32,992 nucleotides of DNA. Source: Acidaminococcus sp. Lineage in GTDB: Bacteria > Bacillota > Negativicutes > Acidaminococcales > Acidaminococcaceae. Location: NCBI GenBank assembly GCA_019416065.1, contig DXYB01000023.1:1-32992 (forward strand), given 5' to 3'. The notes beneath the pieces are model-generated. The model was not told the origin of the DNA. It worked only from the letters and a program-made list of their open reading frames with translations, and made no database searches. The position numbers were made by a program, and so were the translations under genes. This document shows positions 8,248-16,770 of the stretch, in pieces. Position 1 is the first letter of the stretch. Every line of letters starts with the position of its first letter.

Positions 8248-8266
8248 CGCCGGAAGTGCATAGCTG

Positions 8267-8275
8267 TGTTAAAAT
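8267..8275 (+). promoter_or_regulatory. Possible extended -10 element for hbd
   Basis: TGtTAAAAT fits an extended -10, but no good -35 is visible and transcription would start only about 18 bases before the hbd ATG. It is supported mainly by the terminator just upstream, which leaves hbd needing its own promoter. Confidence 0.35.
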
Positions 8276-8299
8276 TTTAGGGAAAAGGAGAACTGCGAA

Positions 8300-9157
8300 A
8301 TGGAACTAAAGAAAGCTTTGGTTATTGGTGCCGGACAGATGGGGAGTGGCATTGCCCAAGTAATGGCTTCCCATGGCGTTGAGGTGACCTTGCGGGATAT
8401 TAAACAAGAATTTGTGGATCGGGGTCTTGGTAATATTGAAAAGAACCTGGCCCATTCTGTAGCAAAAGGCCGGATTACGGAAGATGATAAAAAAGCTACG
8501 CTATCCCGAATTCACGGCGTTGTGGATCTGACCAAAGAAGCCTGCAATGTGCATTTTGCGATTGAAGTAGGGCCGGAAAGACTGGATATCAAAAAAGATA
8601 TTCTGCAAACCCTGGATGAACTGATGCCGGAGGATTCCATTATCGCCAGCAACACGTCTTCTATGTCCATCACTGCGCTGGGGGCTCTGACCAAGCGGCC
8701 GGATAAATTTATTGGTATGCACTTCTTTAACCCTCCGGTCGTGATGAAACTGGTAGAATTAATTCGTGGCTTGGGGACTTCCCAGGAAACCTTTGATAAG
8801 GTCAAAGAATTGGCGGTTGAACTGGACAAGAGCCCTGTAGAAGTACATGATGCCCCGGGATTTGTGGGAAATCGTGTCATGATCCCCATGATCAATGAAG
8901 CTATTTTTGCCTTAGGGGAAGGTGTTGCCAGTAAAGAAGATATTGATACCGTAGCCAAACTTGGTTTTAATCATCCCATGGGTCCTCTAGCACTGGGCGA
9001 CTTGATTGGACTGGATACAGTACTGGCCATTATGGAAGTTCTATATAAAGGCTATGGCGATCCTAAGTATCGTCCGGCTCCCCTTTTGAGAAAGATGGTA
9101 GAGGCAGGCTATCTAGGACGCAAAACCGGTAAAGGCTTCTACGACTACAATAAATAA
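8300..9157 (+). CDS. hbd: 3-hydroxybutyryl-CoA dehydrogenase
   Basis: Reduces acetoacetyl-CoA to 3-hydroxybutyryl-CoA with NAD(P)H, the second step from acetyl-CoA to butyryl-CoA. It is 285 aa (family about 282). The N-terminal Rossmann motif GAGQMGSG binds the dinucleotide. GMHFFNPPVVMKLVE carries the catalytic histidine. The C-terminal domain has FVGNRVMIPMINEA, GFNHPMGPLALGDLIGLD and the ending GRKTGKGFYDY. The ATG follows GGAAAAGGAG by nine bases. It sits between two hairpins and so is probably its own transcription unit. Confidence 0.96.
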   Translation: MELKKALVIGAGQMGSGIAQVMASHGVEVTLRDIKQEFVDRGLGNIEKNLAHSVAKGRITEDDKKATLSRIHGVVDLTKEACNVHFAIEVGPERLDIKKDILQTLDELMPEDSIIASNTSSMSITALGALTKRPDKFIGMHFFNPPVVMKLVELIRGLGTSQETFDKVKELAVELDKSPVEVHDAPGFVGNRVMIPMINEAIFALGEGVASKEDIDTVAKLGFNHPMGPLALGDLIGLDTVLAIMEVLYKGYGDPKYRPAPLLRKMVEAGYLGRKTGKGFYDYNK

Positions 9158-9163
9158 CCTATT

Positions 9164-9196
9164 AGCCCCGTATTTCCATCTGGATACGGGGCTTTT
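9164..9196 (+). terminator. Rho-independent terminator after hbd
   Basis: AGCCCCGTAT (9164-9173) pairs perfectly with ATACGGGGCT (9184-9193) around a 10-base loop and runs into TTTT. It starts six bases after the hbd stop. Confidence 0.85.
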
Positions 9197-9266
9197 CCAT
9201 GCGCAAAATAGAATGGTTACCTCGGAGCAACCAAATAAGCCCCCTCAAGTAGACCACGTTCAAAAC

Positions 9267-9294
9267 TTGATGAAATTTCTATTTCTGGTATAAT
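9267..9294 (+). promoter_or_regulatory. Promoter of crt
   Basis: -35 TTGATG (9267-9272), a 16-base spacer and an extended -10 TGgTATAAT (TATAAT at 9289-9294). Transcription would begin near 9301, about 35 bases before the chosen ATG. Confidence 0.7.
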
Positions 9295-9335
9295 GATATC
9301 TGTTAATACTTTTATTTCAGGGAGCCGTGATCAGA

Positions 9336-10130
9336 ATGTCGACCTATGAATATAAGAATTTATTAGTAACTATTGCGGAGGATGGAGTTACCACTGTTAC
9401 GATCAATCGTCCTAAGTTCTTGAACGCATTAGATTCATTGACACTGGAAGAGATGAAAGACTGCTTTGAACAACTGGCGGTGGATCCGCTTATCAAGGCC
9501 GTCATTATCCGGGGCGCTGGTGAAAAAGCCTTTGTGGCAGGTGCCGATTTAAAAGCCATGAGTACAATGACAGCCATTGAAGGACGGGACTTTTCCAATT
9601 TGGGGCATGAAGTATTCGATGCCATTGAAAAACTGCCGGTGGTAGCCATTGCTGCCGTGAATGGGTATGCGTTAGGCGGTGGCTGCGAATTGGCACTGGC
9701 TTGTGACTTCCGCTATGCCTCCACCACGGCTAAATTTGGACAGCCGGAAGTGAATTATGGAATTATCCCCGGTTTCGGTGGCTCACAACGCCTGGCTCGT
9801 CTTATCGGGCAAGGACGTGCGAAAGAGATGATTTACTCCGGTGCCATGATTGATGCCCAGGAAGCCTATCGGGTTGGGCTGGTCAATCGGGTGATGATGC
9901 CAGAAGAGCTGTACGAAAAATGCGAAGAAGTGTGCCGTAAAATCATGAAGAAAGCACCCCTTGCTATTGCCAGTGCTAAGGATGCAATCAATAAAGGACT
10001 TTCTATGGATCTGGATTCCGGGCTTTCTTACGAAGCCCAGGTGTTTGGCAACTGCTTTGCCACGCTGGATCAGGAAGAAGGCATGAAAGCATTTTTGGAA
10101 AAACGGAAACCGGTTTTCATGGGAAAATAA
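9336..10130 (+). CDS. crt: Crotonase, 3-hydroxybutyryl-CoA dehydratase
   Basis: Dehydrates 3-hydroxybutyryl-CoA to crotonyl-CoA, linking hbd to bcd. It is an enoyl-CoA hydratase superfamily protein of 264 aa from the chosen ATG. The oxyanion-hole segment AFVAGADLKAM and ALGGGCELALACD (Glu118), with GQPEVNYGIIPGFGG (Glu138), give the two catalytic glutamates 20 residues apart, as in crotonase. The ATG at 9336 is about 10 bases after CAGGGAGC. A GTG at 9327 is in frame but too close to that site. Flanked by its own promoter and terminator. C4 specificity is inferred from context. Confidence 0.94.
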   Translation: MSTYEYKNLLVTIAEDGVTTVTINRPKFLNALDSLTLEEMKDCFEQLAVDPLIKAVIIRGAGEKAFVAGADLKAMSTMTAIEGRDFSNLGHEVFDAIEKLPVVAIAAVNGYALGGGCELALACDFRYASTTAKFGQPEVNYGIIPGFGGSQRLARLIGQGRAKEMIYSGAMIDAQEAYRVGLVNRVMMPEELYEKCEEVCRKIMKKAPLAIASAKDAINKGLSMDLDSGLSYEAQVFGNCFATLDQEEGMKAFLEKRKPVFMGK

Positions 10131-10145
10131 GGAAACGTTACAGGC

Positions 10146-10180
10146 GGGAGAGTATCTTTCAGGATATTCTCCCACTTTTT
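10146..10180 (+). terminator. Rho-independent terminator after crt
   Basis: GGGAGAGTATC (10146-10156) pairs with GATATTCTCCC (10163-10173) with one G-T wobble around a six-base loop. ACTTTTT follows. Confidence 0.8.
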
Positions 10181-10291
10181 GTATCTTTGTTTCAATAAAA
10201 TTCAAGGTTTGTTAAGAGCAATCTCTTTTTTTTACTAGCTGAATATTGTACAATAAATAAATAGAATGTTTACGCAAAGGAGGTGAAACGT

Positions 10292-11401
10292 ATGCTGGAA
10301 AAAGTTATGCGATATGTTATTATCTTGATTTTTGCGGTTACTGGTATTTTTTTAATGGAACTGGCAACACCTTTGCTGTCCGAATATATTGGCTGGGAGT
10401 ATCTAAAAGTCACTTTTCTTGGCATTAGCCTATTAAACCTGATAATGGCCGTGGTAGGAATCCTTGTTTTTGGCTATGTAGGAAAGGTAGCGGCCGGACC
10501 TATTATGCGGTACACGATGCGCATTACAGAGTCCATGGCTGCTTATTTGGCCAATCTTCCTACGGGGGATATCTTTGTACTTTCCATCGGAGTGATTATC
10601 GGCCTTGTGGTAGCGACACTTTTAGGAACAGCCTTCTCCCGTCTGCCTATTTTAGGTCCTTACATCTCTTTAATCTTTAGCATTCTGGGGGCTTTAATTG
10701 GGGCACGGGTAGCACTCAATAAGCGTAAGGATATTCTTGCTTTTTTTAACAGGGTTTGGATTACCCGGGGAAAAGACAGCGTGAAGAAAAATGTTGCCCG
10801 TCGTGATTTTCGCACTTATAAACTCTTGGATACCAGTGTTTTAATTGATGGCCGTATTTTAGAGGTAATTCGGCTGGGCTTTTTGGAAGGCATTATTGTG
10901 ATTCCTCAGTTTGTTTTAGAGGAATTGCAAAAAATTGCCGACTCTGGAGATAGCCTGAAACGCAACCGGGGACGGAGAGGACTGGACATTGTCCGGGAAA
11001 TCCAGGCTGAGAAAAAAACGCGGGTGGAGATCTCTGACCGGGATTACGACGATATTACAGAAGTCGATGCAAAACTGGTGCGCCTGGCCAAAGAAATTGA
11101 TGGAATCGTAGCTACCAATGATTTTAACCTCAGCAAGGTAGCAGAAATTCAGGGCGTTCAGGTCCTCAATATTAACGACCTGGCCAATGCACTGAAGCAA
11201 TCAGTCCTGCCGGGAGAGGAACTGCACATTTTCCTTGCAAAAGAAGGCAAGGAGCCAGGACAAGCTATTGGCTATCTGGATGACGGTACCATGGTGGTGG
11301 TTGAGAGCGGTAAGCGCAGTGTCAACTTTACGGTGGACGTTATAGTGACCAGTGTGTTGCAGACATCGGCAGGCAGGATGATTTTTGCAAAAATAAAATA
11401 A
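10292..11401 (+). CDS. Membrane-anchored PIN/TRAM domain protein, YacL-like
   Basis: 369 aa in three parts. About four membrane spans lie in residues 4-135. A PIN nuclease-like domain starts at LLDTSVLIDGRI (near 172) and continues with PQFVLEELQ, the acidic VDAKLVRLA and GIVATNDFN, which supply the conserved acidic residues. The C-terminal TRAM domain (last ~65 residues) is a likely RNA-binding module. This is the architecture of Bacillus YacL, whose exact substrate I do not know. The ATG at 10292 follows AAAGGAGGTG ideally. A GTG at 10283 lies within that site and is rejected. First gene of a ten-gene run; a TACAAT at 10249-10254 may be its -10, but no good -35 is visible. Confidence 0.9.
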   Translation: MLEKVMRYVIILIFAVTGIFLMELATPLLSEYIGWEYLKVTFLGISLLNLIMAVVGILVFGYVGKVAAGPIMRYTMRITESMAAYLANLPTGDIFVLSIGVIIGLVVATLLGTAFSRLPILGPYISLIFSILGALIGARVALNKRKDILAFFNRVWITRGKDSVKKNVARRDFRTYKLLDTSVLIDGRILEVIRLGFLEGIIVIPQFVLEELQKIADSGDSLKRNRGRRGLDIVREIQAEKKTRVEISDRDYDDITEVDAKLVRLAKEIDGIVATNDFNLSKVAEIQGVQVLNINDLANALKQSVLPGEELHIFLAKEGKEPGQAIGYLDDGTMVVVESGKRSVNFTVDVIVTSVLQTSAGRMIFAKIK

Positions 11402-11413
11402 GGAAGTTTGCCA

Positions 11414-12598
11414 ATGGAGCGATTGGATGGAATTGTAGCGGCAGCTGGAATGGGGAAGCGGCTAGGACTAGGGTATAATAAAAATTATGCAAAGTTAGAT
11501 GGTCTGCCTATTTTAATTCACACGATAAAAAATATGGCACAAGTTCCTGGCATAGGCCAAGTCATCATTGCTGTTGGACAAGGTGAAGAAAAAGAGGCAC
11601 AAGTGTTGCTTCAAACTTATCAGGCACAGCATTATCCAGGGCTGTCATGGAAAGTTGTAACTGGTGGAAAAGAGCGGCAAGAATCAGTAGCGTTAGCGGC
11701 GTCGGCCTTGCCGAAGGATAGCTGTTGGACTGCTGTACAAGATGGCGCACGGCCTTTTGCCACACCGGAACTTTTTACCGCTGTGTGGAAAGCTGCGCAA
11801 GAAACAGGGGCTGCCATTGCGGCAGTTCCGTGTAAAGATACTGTTAAAGTAGGAAATAAAGAGAAAATAGTCCAGAAGACCTTAGACAGGACTTGTTTGT
11901 GGGCGGTACAAACTCCCCAAATTTTTGCAACAGAAAAACTGCGGCAAGGATGTGCCTATGCAGCGCAGCATCAATTAAGGGTTACCGATGATGCCAGTAT
12001 GGCAGAAGCCATGGGGCAGCGTGTGCAAATTGTCATGGGCCGTTATGGAAACAAAAAAATAACGACACCGGAAGATTTGACATGGGCCCGGCAGGTCGTA
12101 AAAGAAGAGGAGTACAATAAGATGGAATTCCGTGTGGGCAGCGGGTATGACGTACACAAATTGGTAGAGGGGAGACCTCTGATTTTGTGTGGGGTGACAA
12201 TTCCTTATGGTTTAGGACTTTTGGGCCATTCTGATGCCGACGTGGCTCTCCATGCCCTGATGGATGCTCTTTTGGGGGCTGCCGGCCTGGGAGATATCGG
12301 CAAATGGTTCCCTGACAAAGACGCACAATTTTTGCATGCAGACAGCAGGGATCTGCTGCGACAAGTGTTGGAAAAATTGCATGCTAAGGGATGGCAAGTG
12401 AATAATGTGGATGTGACCATTATTGCCCAACATCCTAAATTGGCACCCTATGAAAACCAAATGGTGGCTACGCTTGAAAAGGATTTGGGCATTGCTCCGG
12501 ATGCCATTAATGTCAAAGCAACGACGACGGAACATCTGGGTTTTACCGGGCGAGGAGAAGGAATTGCCGCCGAAGCCGTAGCCAGTCTAATCCGCTGA
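11414..12598 (+). CDS. ispDF: Bifunctional IspD-IspF of the MEP isoprenoid pathway
   Basis: One 394-aa frame carries two enzymes. Residues 1 to about 232 are IspD (MEP cytidylyltransferase), with AAGMGKRLG, VQDGARPF, VPCKDTVK and WAVQTPQIF. Residues 237-394 are IspF (MEcPP synthase), with the zinc-site GSGYDVHKL (Asp246, His248), LGHSDADVALHALMDA and TTTEHLGFTGRGEG. They catalyse non-consecutive steps; IspE is not here. The ATG at 11414 follows AGGAAG. An in-frame TTG at 11408 is less likely. The junction has almost no linker, and an internal ribosome site precedes the IspF methionine. Fusion is known in proteobacteria but less usual in Firmicutes, where adjacent separate genes are the rule. 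Confidence 0.93.
   Translation: MERLDGIVAAAGMGKRLGLGYNKNYAKLDGLPILIHTIKNMAQVPGIGQVIIAVGQGEEKEAQVLLQTYQAQHYPGLSWKVVTGGKERQESVALAASALPKDSCWTAVQDGARPFATPELFTAVWKAAQETGAAIAAVPCKDTVKVGNKEKIVQKTLDRTCLWAVQTPQIFATEKLRQGCAYAAQHQLRVTDDASMAEAMGQRVQIVMGRYGNKKITTPEDLTWARQVVKEEEYNKMEFRVGSGYDVHKLVEGRPLILCGVTIPYGLGLLGHSDADVALHALMDALLGAAGLGDIGKWFPDKDAQFLHADSRDLLRQVLEKLHAKGWQVNNVDVTIIAQHPKLAPYENQMVATLEKDLGIAPDAINVKATTTEHLGFTGRGEGIAAEAVASLIR
12107..12124 (+). promoter_or_regulatory. Internal ribosome binding site before the IspF domain
   Basis: GAGGAG (12107-12112) is followed after nine bases by ATG (12122-12124), exactly where a separate ispF would start. It could yield a free IspF besides the fusion. Confidence 0.45.
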
Positions 12599-12637
12599 AT
12601 TACAGGCACTTGTGATACGGGGAAGGAAGAGATCATT

Positions 12638-14131
12638 ATGGAAAAAAATGAGAAACTGAAAGTTCGTTTTGCCCCCAGTCCTACGGGGCCCTTTCATATT
12701 GGCGGCGCACGGAGCGCCCTATTTAATTGGCTGTTGGCCCGTAGATACGGTGGAACGTTTTTGCTACGGATTGAAGATACGGACCAGGACCGGAGCAAGC
12801 CAGAATGGGAAGCTAACATTAAAGCGGCTTTGCACTGGCTAGGGATTGAATGGGATGAAGGCGTGGATATAGGAGGCCCTAACGGTCCTTATCGCCAAAT
12901 GGAGCGGCTGGCACTGTATAAACAATATACGGATAAACTCTTAGCAGAAGGCAAGGCTTATTATTGCTACTGTACGCCAGAAGAACTGGAAGCAGAACGA
13001 AAAGAAGCCGAAGCAAAAAGCGAAATGCCCCGGTATAGTGGTAAGTGTAGAAACTTAACCCCGGAACAAATCGCTGCCTATGAGGCTCAAGGACGTAAAC
13101 CCACGGTGCGCTTTCGTGTCCCTGCAGGAAAAGATATTGTGGTTCACGACAAAGTGCGTGGGGACGTACACTTTGAAAGCGATGGTATTGGGGATTTTGT
13201 CATTGTAAAGAGTGATGGGATTCCTACGTATAACTATGCTGTTGTCATTGATGATGCCCTAATGGGGGTGAATTGTGTTATCCGGGCAGAGGAACATTTG
13301 TCCAATACGCCACGGCAGATTCTGGTTTACGAAGCATTGGGCTTTGCAGTTCCGGATTTTGGGCACGTTTCCCTGATTCTGGGACCGGATCATAAAAAGA
13401 TGTCGAAACGCCATGGGGCTACCAGTGTGGACCAATATCGGCAAATGGGCTACTTACCGGATGCTATTGTGAATTTTTTGGCACTGCTTGGATGGGCACC
13501 AAATTCTGAACAGGAAATTTTTACCCGGAAGGAACTATGCGAGCAATTTGACTTGGAACATGTGGCAAAAAATCCGGCTGTCTTTGATATCAAAAAGCTG
13601 AATTGGCTAAATGCCCATTACCTGCGGCAGCTAACGGATGATGCCTATATTCAGTTTGCCATCCCGTTCATGGTAGAAGCTGGTTATATGACCGGAGAAG
13701 AAACCGGTACAAAAAAAGAATGGCTAGAAAAAGTGATTTTGACTGCCAAAGAGCAAGCCGAATATGGAAAAGAAATACCAGAAAAAGTCAGCATGTATTT
13801 CAGCGATACGTTTGACTTTGAAACCAATGAAGATGGTACACCTAAAGCAGTTTTGGCGCTACAAGAAGAAACTGTTCCGGCTGTGATGAAGCTTTTCCTT
13901 GAAAAATTGGAAGAAGCGGAAACCTTGGATCATGACAGCACCAAAGCCCTCTTTAAACAGGTACAAAAGGCCACCAAACTGGGAGGAAAACATGTGTATA
14001 TGCCAATCCGTGTAGCCTTAACCGGCAACCAGCACGGACCGGAACTGGCAGAAATGATCCCCTTGCTGGGTAAGGAGCGTACGGCCGCCAGAATCCGGGA
14101 AAGCTTGAAAAAAGCTGGGATTACACTCTGA
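12638..14131 (+). CDS. gltX: Glutamyl-tRNA synthetase
   Basis: Charges tRNA-Glu with glutamate. It is a class I synthetase of 497 aa. FAPSPTGPFHIGGARSALF holds the HIGH-type motif and KKMSKRHG the KMSKS-type motif. The C-terminal helical anticodon-binding region ends in KERTAARIRESLKKAGI. The ATG follows GGAAGGAAGAG. It sits directly after ispDF (39-base gap) and 16 bases before cysS, as in the Bacillus yac region. I see no T-box leader. Whether it is discriminating or non-discriminating (also charging tRNA-Gln) cannot be told from this window. Confidence 0.97.
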   Translation: MEKNEKLKVRFAPSPTGPFHIGGARSALFNWLLARRYGGTFLLRIEDTDQDRSKPEWEANIKAALHWLGIEWDEGVDIGGPNGPYRQMERLALYKQYTDKLLAEGKAYYCYCTPEELEAERKEAEAKSEMPRYSGKCRNLTPEQIAAYEAQGRKPTVRFRVPAGKDIVVHDKVRGDVHFESDGIGDFVIVKSDGIPTYNYAVVIDDALMGVNCVIRAEEHLSNTPRQILVYEALGFAVPDFGHVSLILGPDHKKMSKRHGATSVDQYRQMGYLPDAIVNFLALLGWAPNSEQEIFTRKELCEQFDLEHVAKNPAVFDIKKLNWLNAHYLRQLTDDAYIQFAIPFMVEAGYMTGEETGTKKEWLEKVILTAKEQAEYGKEIPEKVSMYFSDTFDFETNEDGTPKAVLALQEETVPAVMKLFLEKLEEAETLDHDSTKALFKQVQKATKLGGKHVYMPIRVALTGNQHGPELAEMIPLLGKERTAARIRESLKKAGITL

Positions 14132-14147
14132 GAAAAGGAGAATTTTC

Positions 14148-15596
14148 ATGAGCACTTTGCGTGTTTATAACGATATGACGCGGCAGAAAGAAGAATTTGT
14201 TCCGTTACATCCGGGAAAAGTGGGGATTTATGTCTGCGGGGTTACCCCTTATGACAATACCCATGTGGGCAATGCACGTCCCTTTGTGGTTTGGGACGTT
14301 ATACGCCGCTTTTTGGAGCATGAAGGGTATGATGTTACCCATGTGCAGAATTTTACCGATGTAGATGATAAAATTATTAAACGGGCCAATGAACGGGGCG
14401 TAACCTGGGATCAAATTGCCAACCAATTCATTGCGGCATATTTTGACGTAATGGATCGTCTCCACGTACGGCGGGCTCATATTTACCCCCGGGTATCCGA
14501 CCATATTCCCGATATTATTGCCACGGTACAAAAATTAATTGACAATGGCTATGGCTATGTTGTGGATGGGGATGTATACTATCGGGTTGAAAAATTTGCG
14601 CATTATGGGGAATTGTCCGGCCGTAAATTGGATGATATGATGGCCGGTGCCCGGGTGGAAGTAGACGATCGGAAAGAAAATCCAATGGATTTTGCCTTGT
14701 GGAAATCTGCTAAACCGGGGGAACCATCTTGGGACAGCCCTTGGGGAAAAGGACGGCCAGGCTGGCATATCGAATGCTCTACCATGAGTCAGAAATACCT
14801 GGGCAATACCTTGGATTTTCATGGCGGTGGCAGTGACTTGATCTTCCCCCATCATGAAAATGAAATCGCCCAGAGTGAAGGCGCTACCGGTGTTCATCCT
14901 TTTGTGCGGTACTGGGTGCATAACGGCTTTATCACTATCAACGAAGAAAAAATGAGCAAGTCCTTGGGCAATTTCTTGACTTGTAAAGATTTGCTGGAGA
15001 AATATGATCCGGAACAGCTGCGGTATTTTATTTTAAATACCCATTACCGCAGCCCGCTAGATTTTAGCGAAGAACGGCTCCAGGAGGCACAACGCAGCTT
15101 GGAACGGCTGCGCAATGCCCAGACAGCGCTTGGGGAACTGCAAAAAGTTATCACTGTGGGACCAGATGCAGTGAGCCTTGCGGCCCGGGATAAGGTAAAA
15201 GAAATCCACGAAGGCTTTTTAGAAGCCATGCGGGATGATTTTAATACGGCGCTTGCTATCAGCTATATTTTTGCCTTGGCCAAAGAGATCAACGTACTGC
15301 ACCAAGAAGTGATCAGTGGCAATCGAAAACCGGATGGTAAGCTGGTGGATCAGCTTACCCAAGCGTGGGAGGAAATGACTGGCATTATTGGAATCTTGGA
15401 AGAGTCTCCTCAAAAATCCCAAAGTGAAGCTAGTGATGGAGGAGAAGAGGCAGCTATTGAAGCTAAAATTGCACAGCGGCAAGCTGCCCGGAAAGCTAAG
15501 GATTTTGCCAAAGCCGATGCGATCCGGGACGAATTGGCTGCGCAGGGGATCGTGCTGGAAGATACGCCCCAAGGCGTACGGTGGAAAAGAAAGTGA
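14148..15596 (+). CDS. cysS: Cysteinyl-tRNA synthetase
   Basis: Class I synthetase that charges tRNA-Cys, 482 aa. The N-terminal YVCGVTPYDNTHVGNARP includes the HIGH-type motif and the first zinc cysteine. WHIECSTMS and GGGSDLIFPHHENE supply further zinc ligands, and KMSKSLGN is the KMSKS loop. The C-terminal tail RKAKDFAKADAIRDEL is typical. The first motif reads CGVTPYDNTHVG rather than the more common CGPTVYDYIHIG. The ATG follows AAAAGGAG. In Bacillus a cysE gene lies between gltX and cysS; it is absent here. The 3' end overlaps the proposed mrnC start by 16 bases. Confidence 0.97.
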   Translation: MSTLRVYNDMTRQKEEFVPLHPGKVGIYVCGVTPYDNTHVGNARPFVVWDVIRRFLEHEGYDVTHVQNFTDVDDKIIKRANERGVTWDQIANQFIAAYFDVMDRLHVRRAHIYPRVSDHIPDIIATVQKLIDNGYGYVVDGDVYYRVEKFAHYGELSGRKLDDMMAGARVEVDDRKENPMDFALWKSAKPGEPSWDSPWGKGRPGWHIECSTMSQKYLGNTLDFHGGGSDLIFPHHENEIAQSEGATGVHPFVRYWVHNGFITINEEKMSKSLGNFLTCKDLLEKYDPEQLRYFILNTHYRSPLDFSEERLQEAQRSLERLRNAQTALGELQKVITVGPDAVSLAARDKVKEIHEGFLEAMRDDFNTALAISYIFALAKEINVLHQEVISGNRKPDGKLVDQLTQAWEEMTGIIGILEESPQKSQSEASDGGEEAAIEAKIAQRQAARKAKDFAKADAIRDELAAQGIVLEDTPQGVRWKRK

Positions 15597-16066
15597 GATT
15601 TACTACCTATCAAAAGATGCTGCAGCATGCACTGGAAACTTGTGGCGAGGGTTCTTCCTTGCAGGATCCTCGTCTCATTCATCCAGTAGAGCTGGCATAT
15701 ATTGGCGACGCTGTATTTTCCTTGTATGTGCGTAAACGGCTTTTGCCGGTGAGTCATCATGTACAGGTGCTCCATAATCTGGCAGCAAGAATGGTATCTG
15801 CTGTGATGCAATCTAAAGCCATGGAAGCATTGGAACAAGAGTTATCAGAGGAAGAACAGCAGATTGCCCGGCGGGGACGTAACACCAAAAGTACGGTGCC
15901 CAAAAGTGCGACGGTACGGGAATATCGGCAAGGTACGGCTTTTGAAGCCTTGTTGGGGTATTTGTATTTAACAAAGCAGGAAGAGCGGCTGGCAGAGATC
16001 ATGAACCGCTCTTTTGTGCTGATTGCGGATAAGATGCTTGTGGAAAGGGGAGCTAATACAAAATGA
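15581..16066 (+). CDS. mrnC: Mini-ribonuclease III
   Basis: An RNase III-like nuclease without a double-stranded RNA binding domain that in Bacillus matures 23S rRNA. The segment HPVELAYIGDAVFSLYVRKRL contains the RNase III signature with the catalytic aspartate (GDA). Later, KSTVPKSATVREYRQGTAFEALLGYLYL is characteristic of the family. The position directly after cysS is the conserved one. The start is uncertain: GTG at 15581 gives 161 aa, while GTG at 15593 overlaps the cysS stop as GTGA and gives 157 aa. The TGA stop overlaps the thyX start. Confidence 0.92.
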   Translation: MEKKVRFTTYQKMLQHALETCGEGSSLQDPRLIHPVELAYIGDAVFSLYVRKRLLPVSHHVQVLHNLAARMVSAVMQSKAMEALEQELSEEEQQIARRGRNTKSTVPKSATVREYRQGTAFEALLGYLYLTKQEERLAEIMNRSFVLIADKMLVERGANTK

Positions 16067-16770
16067 TGTCGGTAAAACTTCTGCGGTATACGCCGGACCC
16101 GGATCGGACTGTGGCCATGAGCGCACGGCTTTGTTATTCACCTATCGGGGCGGCGGAATTGGAAGAACAACTTTCAGACCAGGATGTAGCCAGGCTGGTG
16201 CGGCAGCTGGGAAAAATGGGACATACCTCTACGTTTGAGCATATTAGTTTCACTTTTGCTATTGAGGGCGTAAGCCGTGTATTGACCCATCAATTGGTAC
16301 GGCACCGTATCGCCTCCTATTCCCAGCAGTCCCAGCGGTATGTAAAAGAACATGATTTTGAAACCATCATGCCACCCAGTTTGTCCAAGGACCCTGAAAA
16401 AAAGCAACAATTTGAAGCTTTGTGCGACAAAATTCAAGAACTCTATAACAAATGGACTGCGGACGGTATTCCTGCAGAGGATGCCAGGTATATTTTACCC
16501 AATGCGGCGGAGACCAAAATTGTGGTGACCATGAATGCCCGTAGCCTTCTCCATTTTTTCCAATTGCGTTGCTGCACAAGGGCACAATGGGAAATCCGGG
16601 CACTGGCTTGGGAGATGCTGCGTCAGGTGCGGGAAGTGGCTCCTGTAATTTTTGAAAAGGCAGGGCCAACTTGTGACAGTGACCGCGTCTGTCATGAAGG
16701 AAAGATGAGCTGCGGACGACTCCAGCAATTATTGGCAGAAGATGCTAAAAAAAAGACTGAGGTCCTATAA
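16063..16770 (+). CDS. thyX: Flavin-dependent thymidylate synthase
   Basis: Makes dTMP from dUMP with methylenetetrahydrofolate, FAD and NADPH. The ThyX signature RHR-x7-S is present (Arg80-His81-Arg82, Ser90, in RHRIASYSQQSQRYV). The downstream NARSLLHFFQLRCCTRAQWEIR segment supplies the conserved C-terminal Arg/Gln region. 235 aa, normal length. The ATG overlaps the mrnC stop (ATGA), and its TAA overlaps the next ATG by one base. The position after mrnC matches several clostridia. Unlike ThyA it keeps tetrahydrofolate reduced, so an organism relying on it need not have a classical dihydrofolate reductase. Confidence 0.97.
   Translation: MMSVKLLRYTPDPDRTVAMSARLCYSPIGAAELEEQLSDQDVARLVRQLGKMGHTSTFEHISFTFAIEGVSRVLTHQLVRHRIASYSQQSQRYVKEHDFETIMPPSLSKDPEKKQQFEALCDKIQELYNKWTADGIPAEDARYILPNAAETKIVVTMNARSLLHFFQLRCCTRAQWEIRALAWEMLRQVREVAPVIFEKAGPTCDSDRVCHEGKMSCGRLQQLLAEDAKKKTEVL

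Noticed and set aside
12599..12637. T-box leader before gltX or cysS
   Set aside because: The gaps before these genes are 39 and 16 bases, too short for a T-box, and contain only ribosome sites.
15388..15735. A 115-codon plus-strand frame over the cysS-mrnC junction
   Set aside because: Out of frame with both real genes, no motif; shadow frame.
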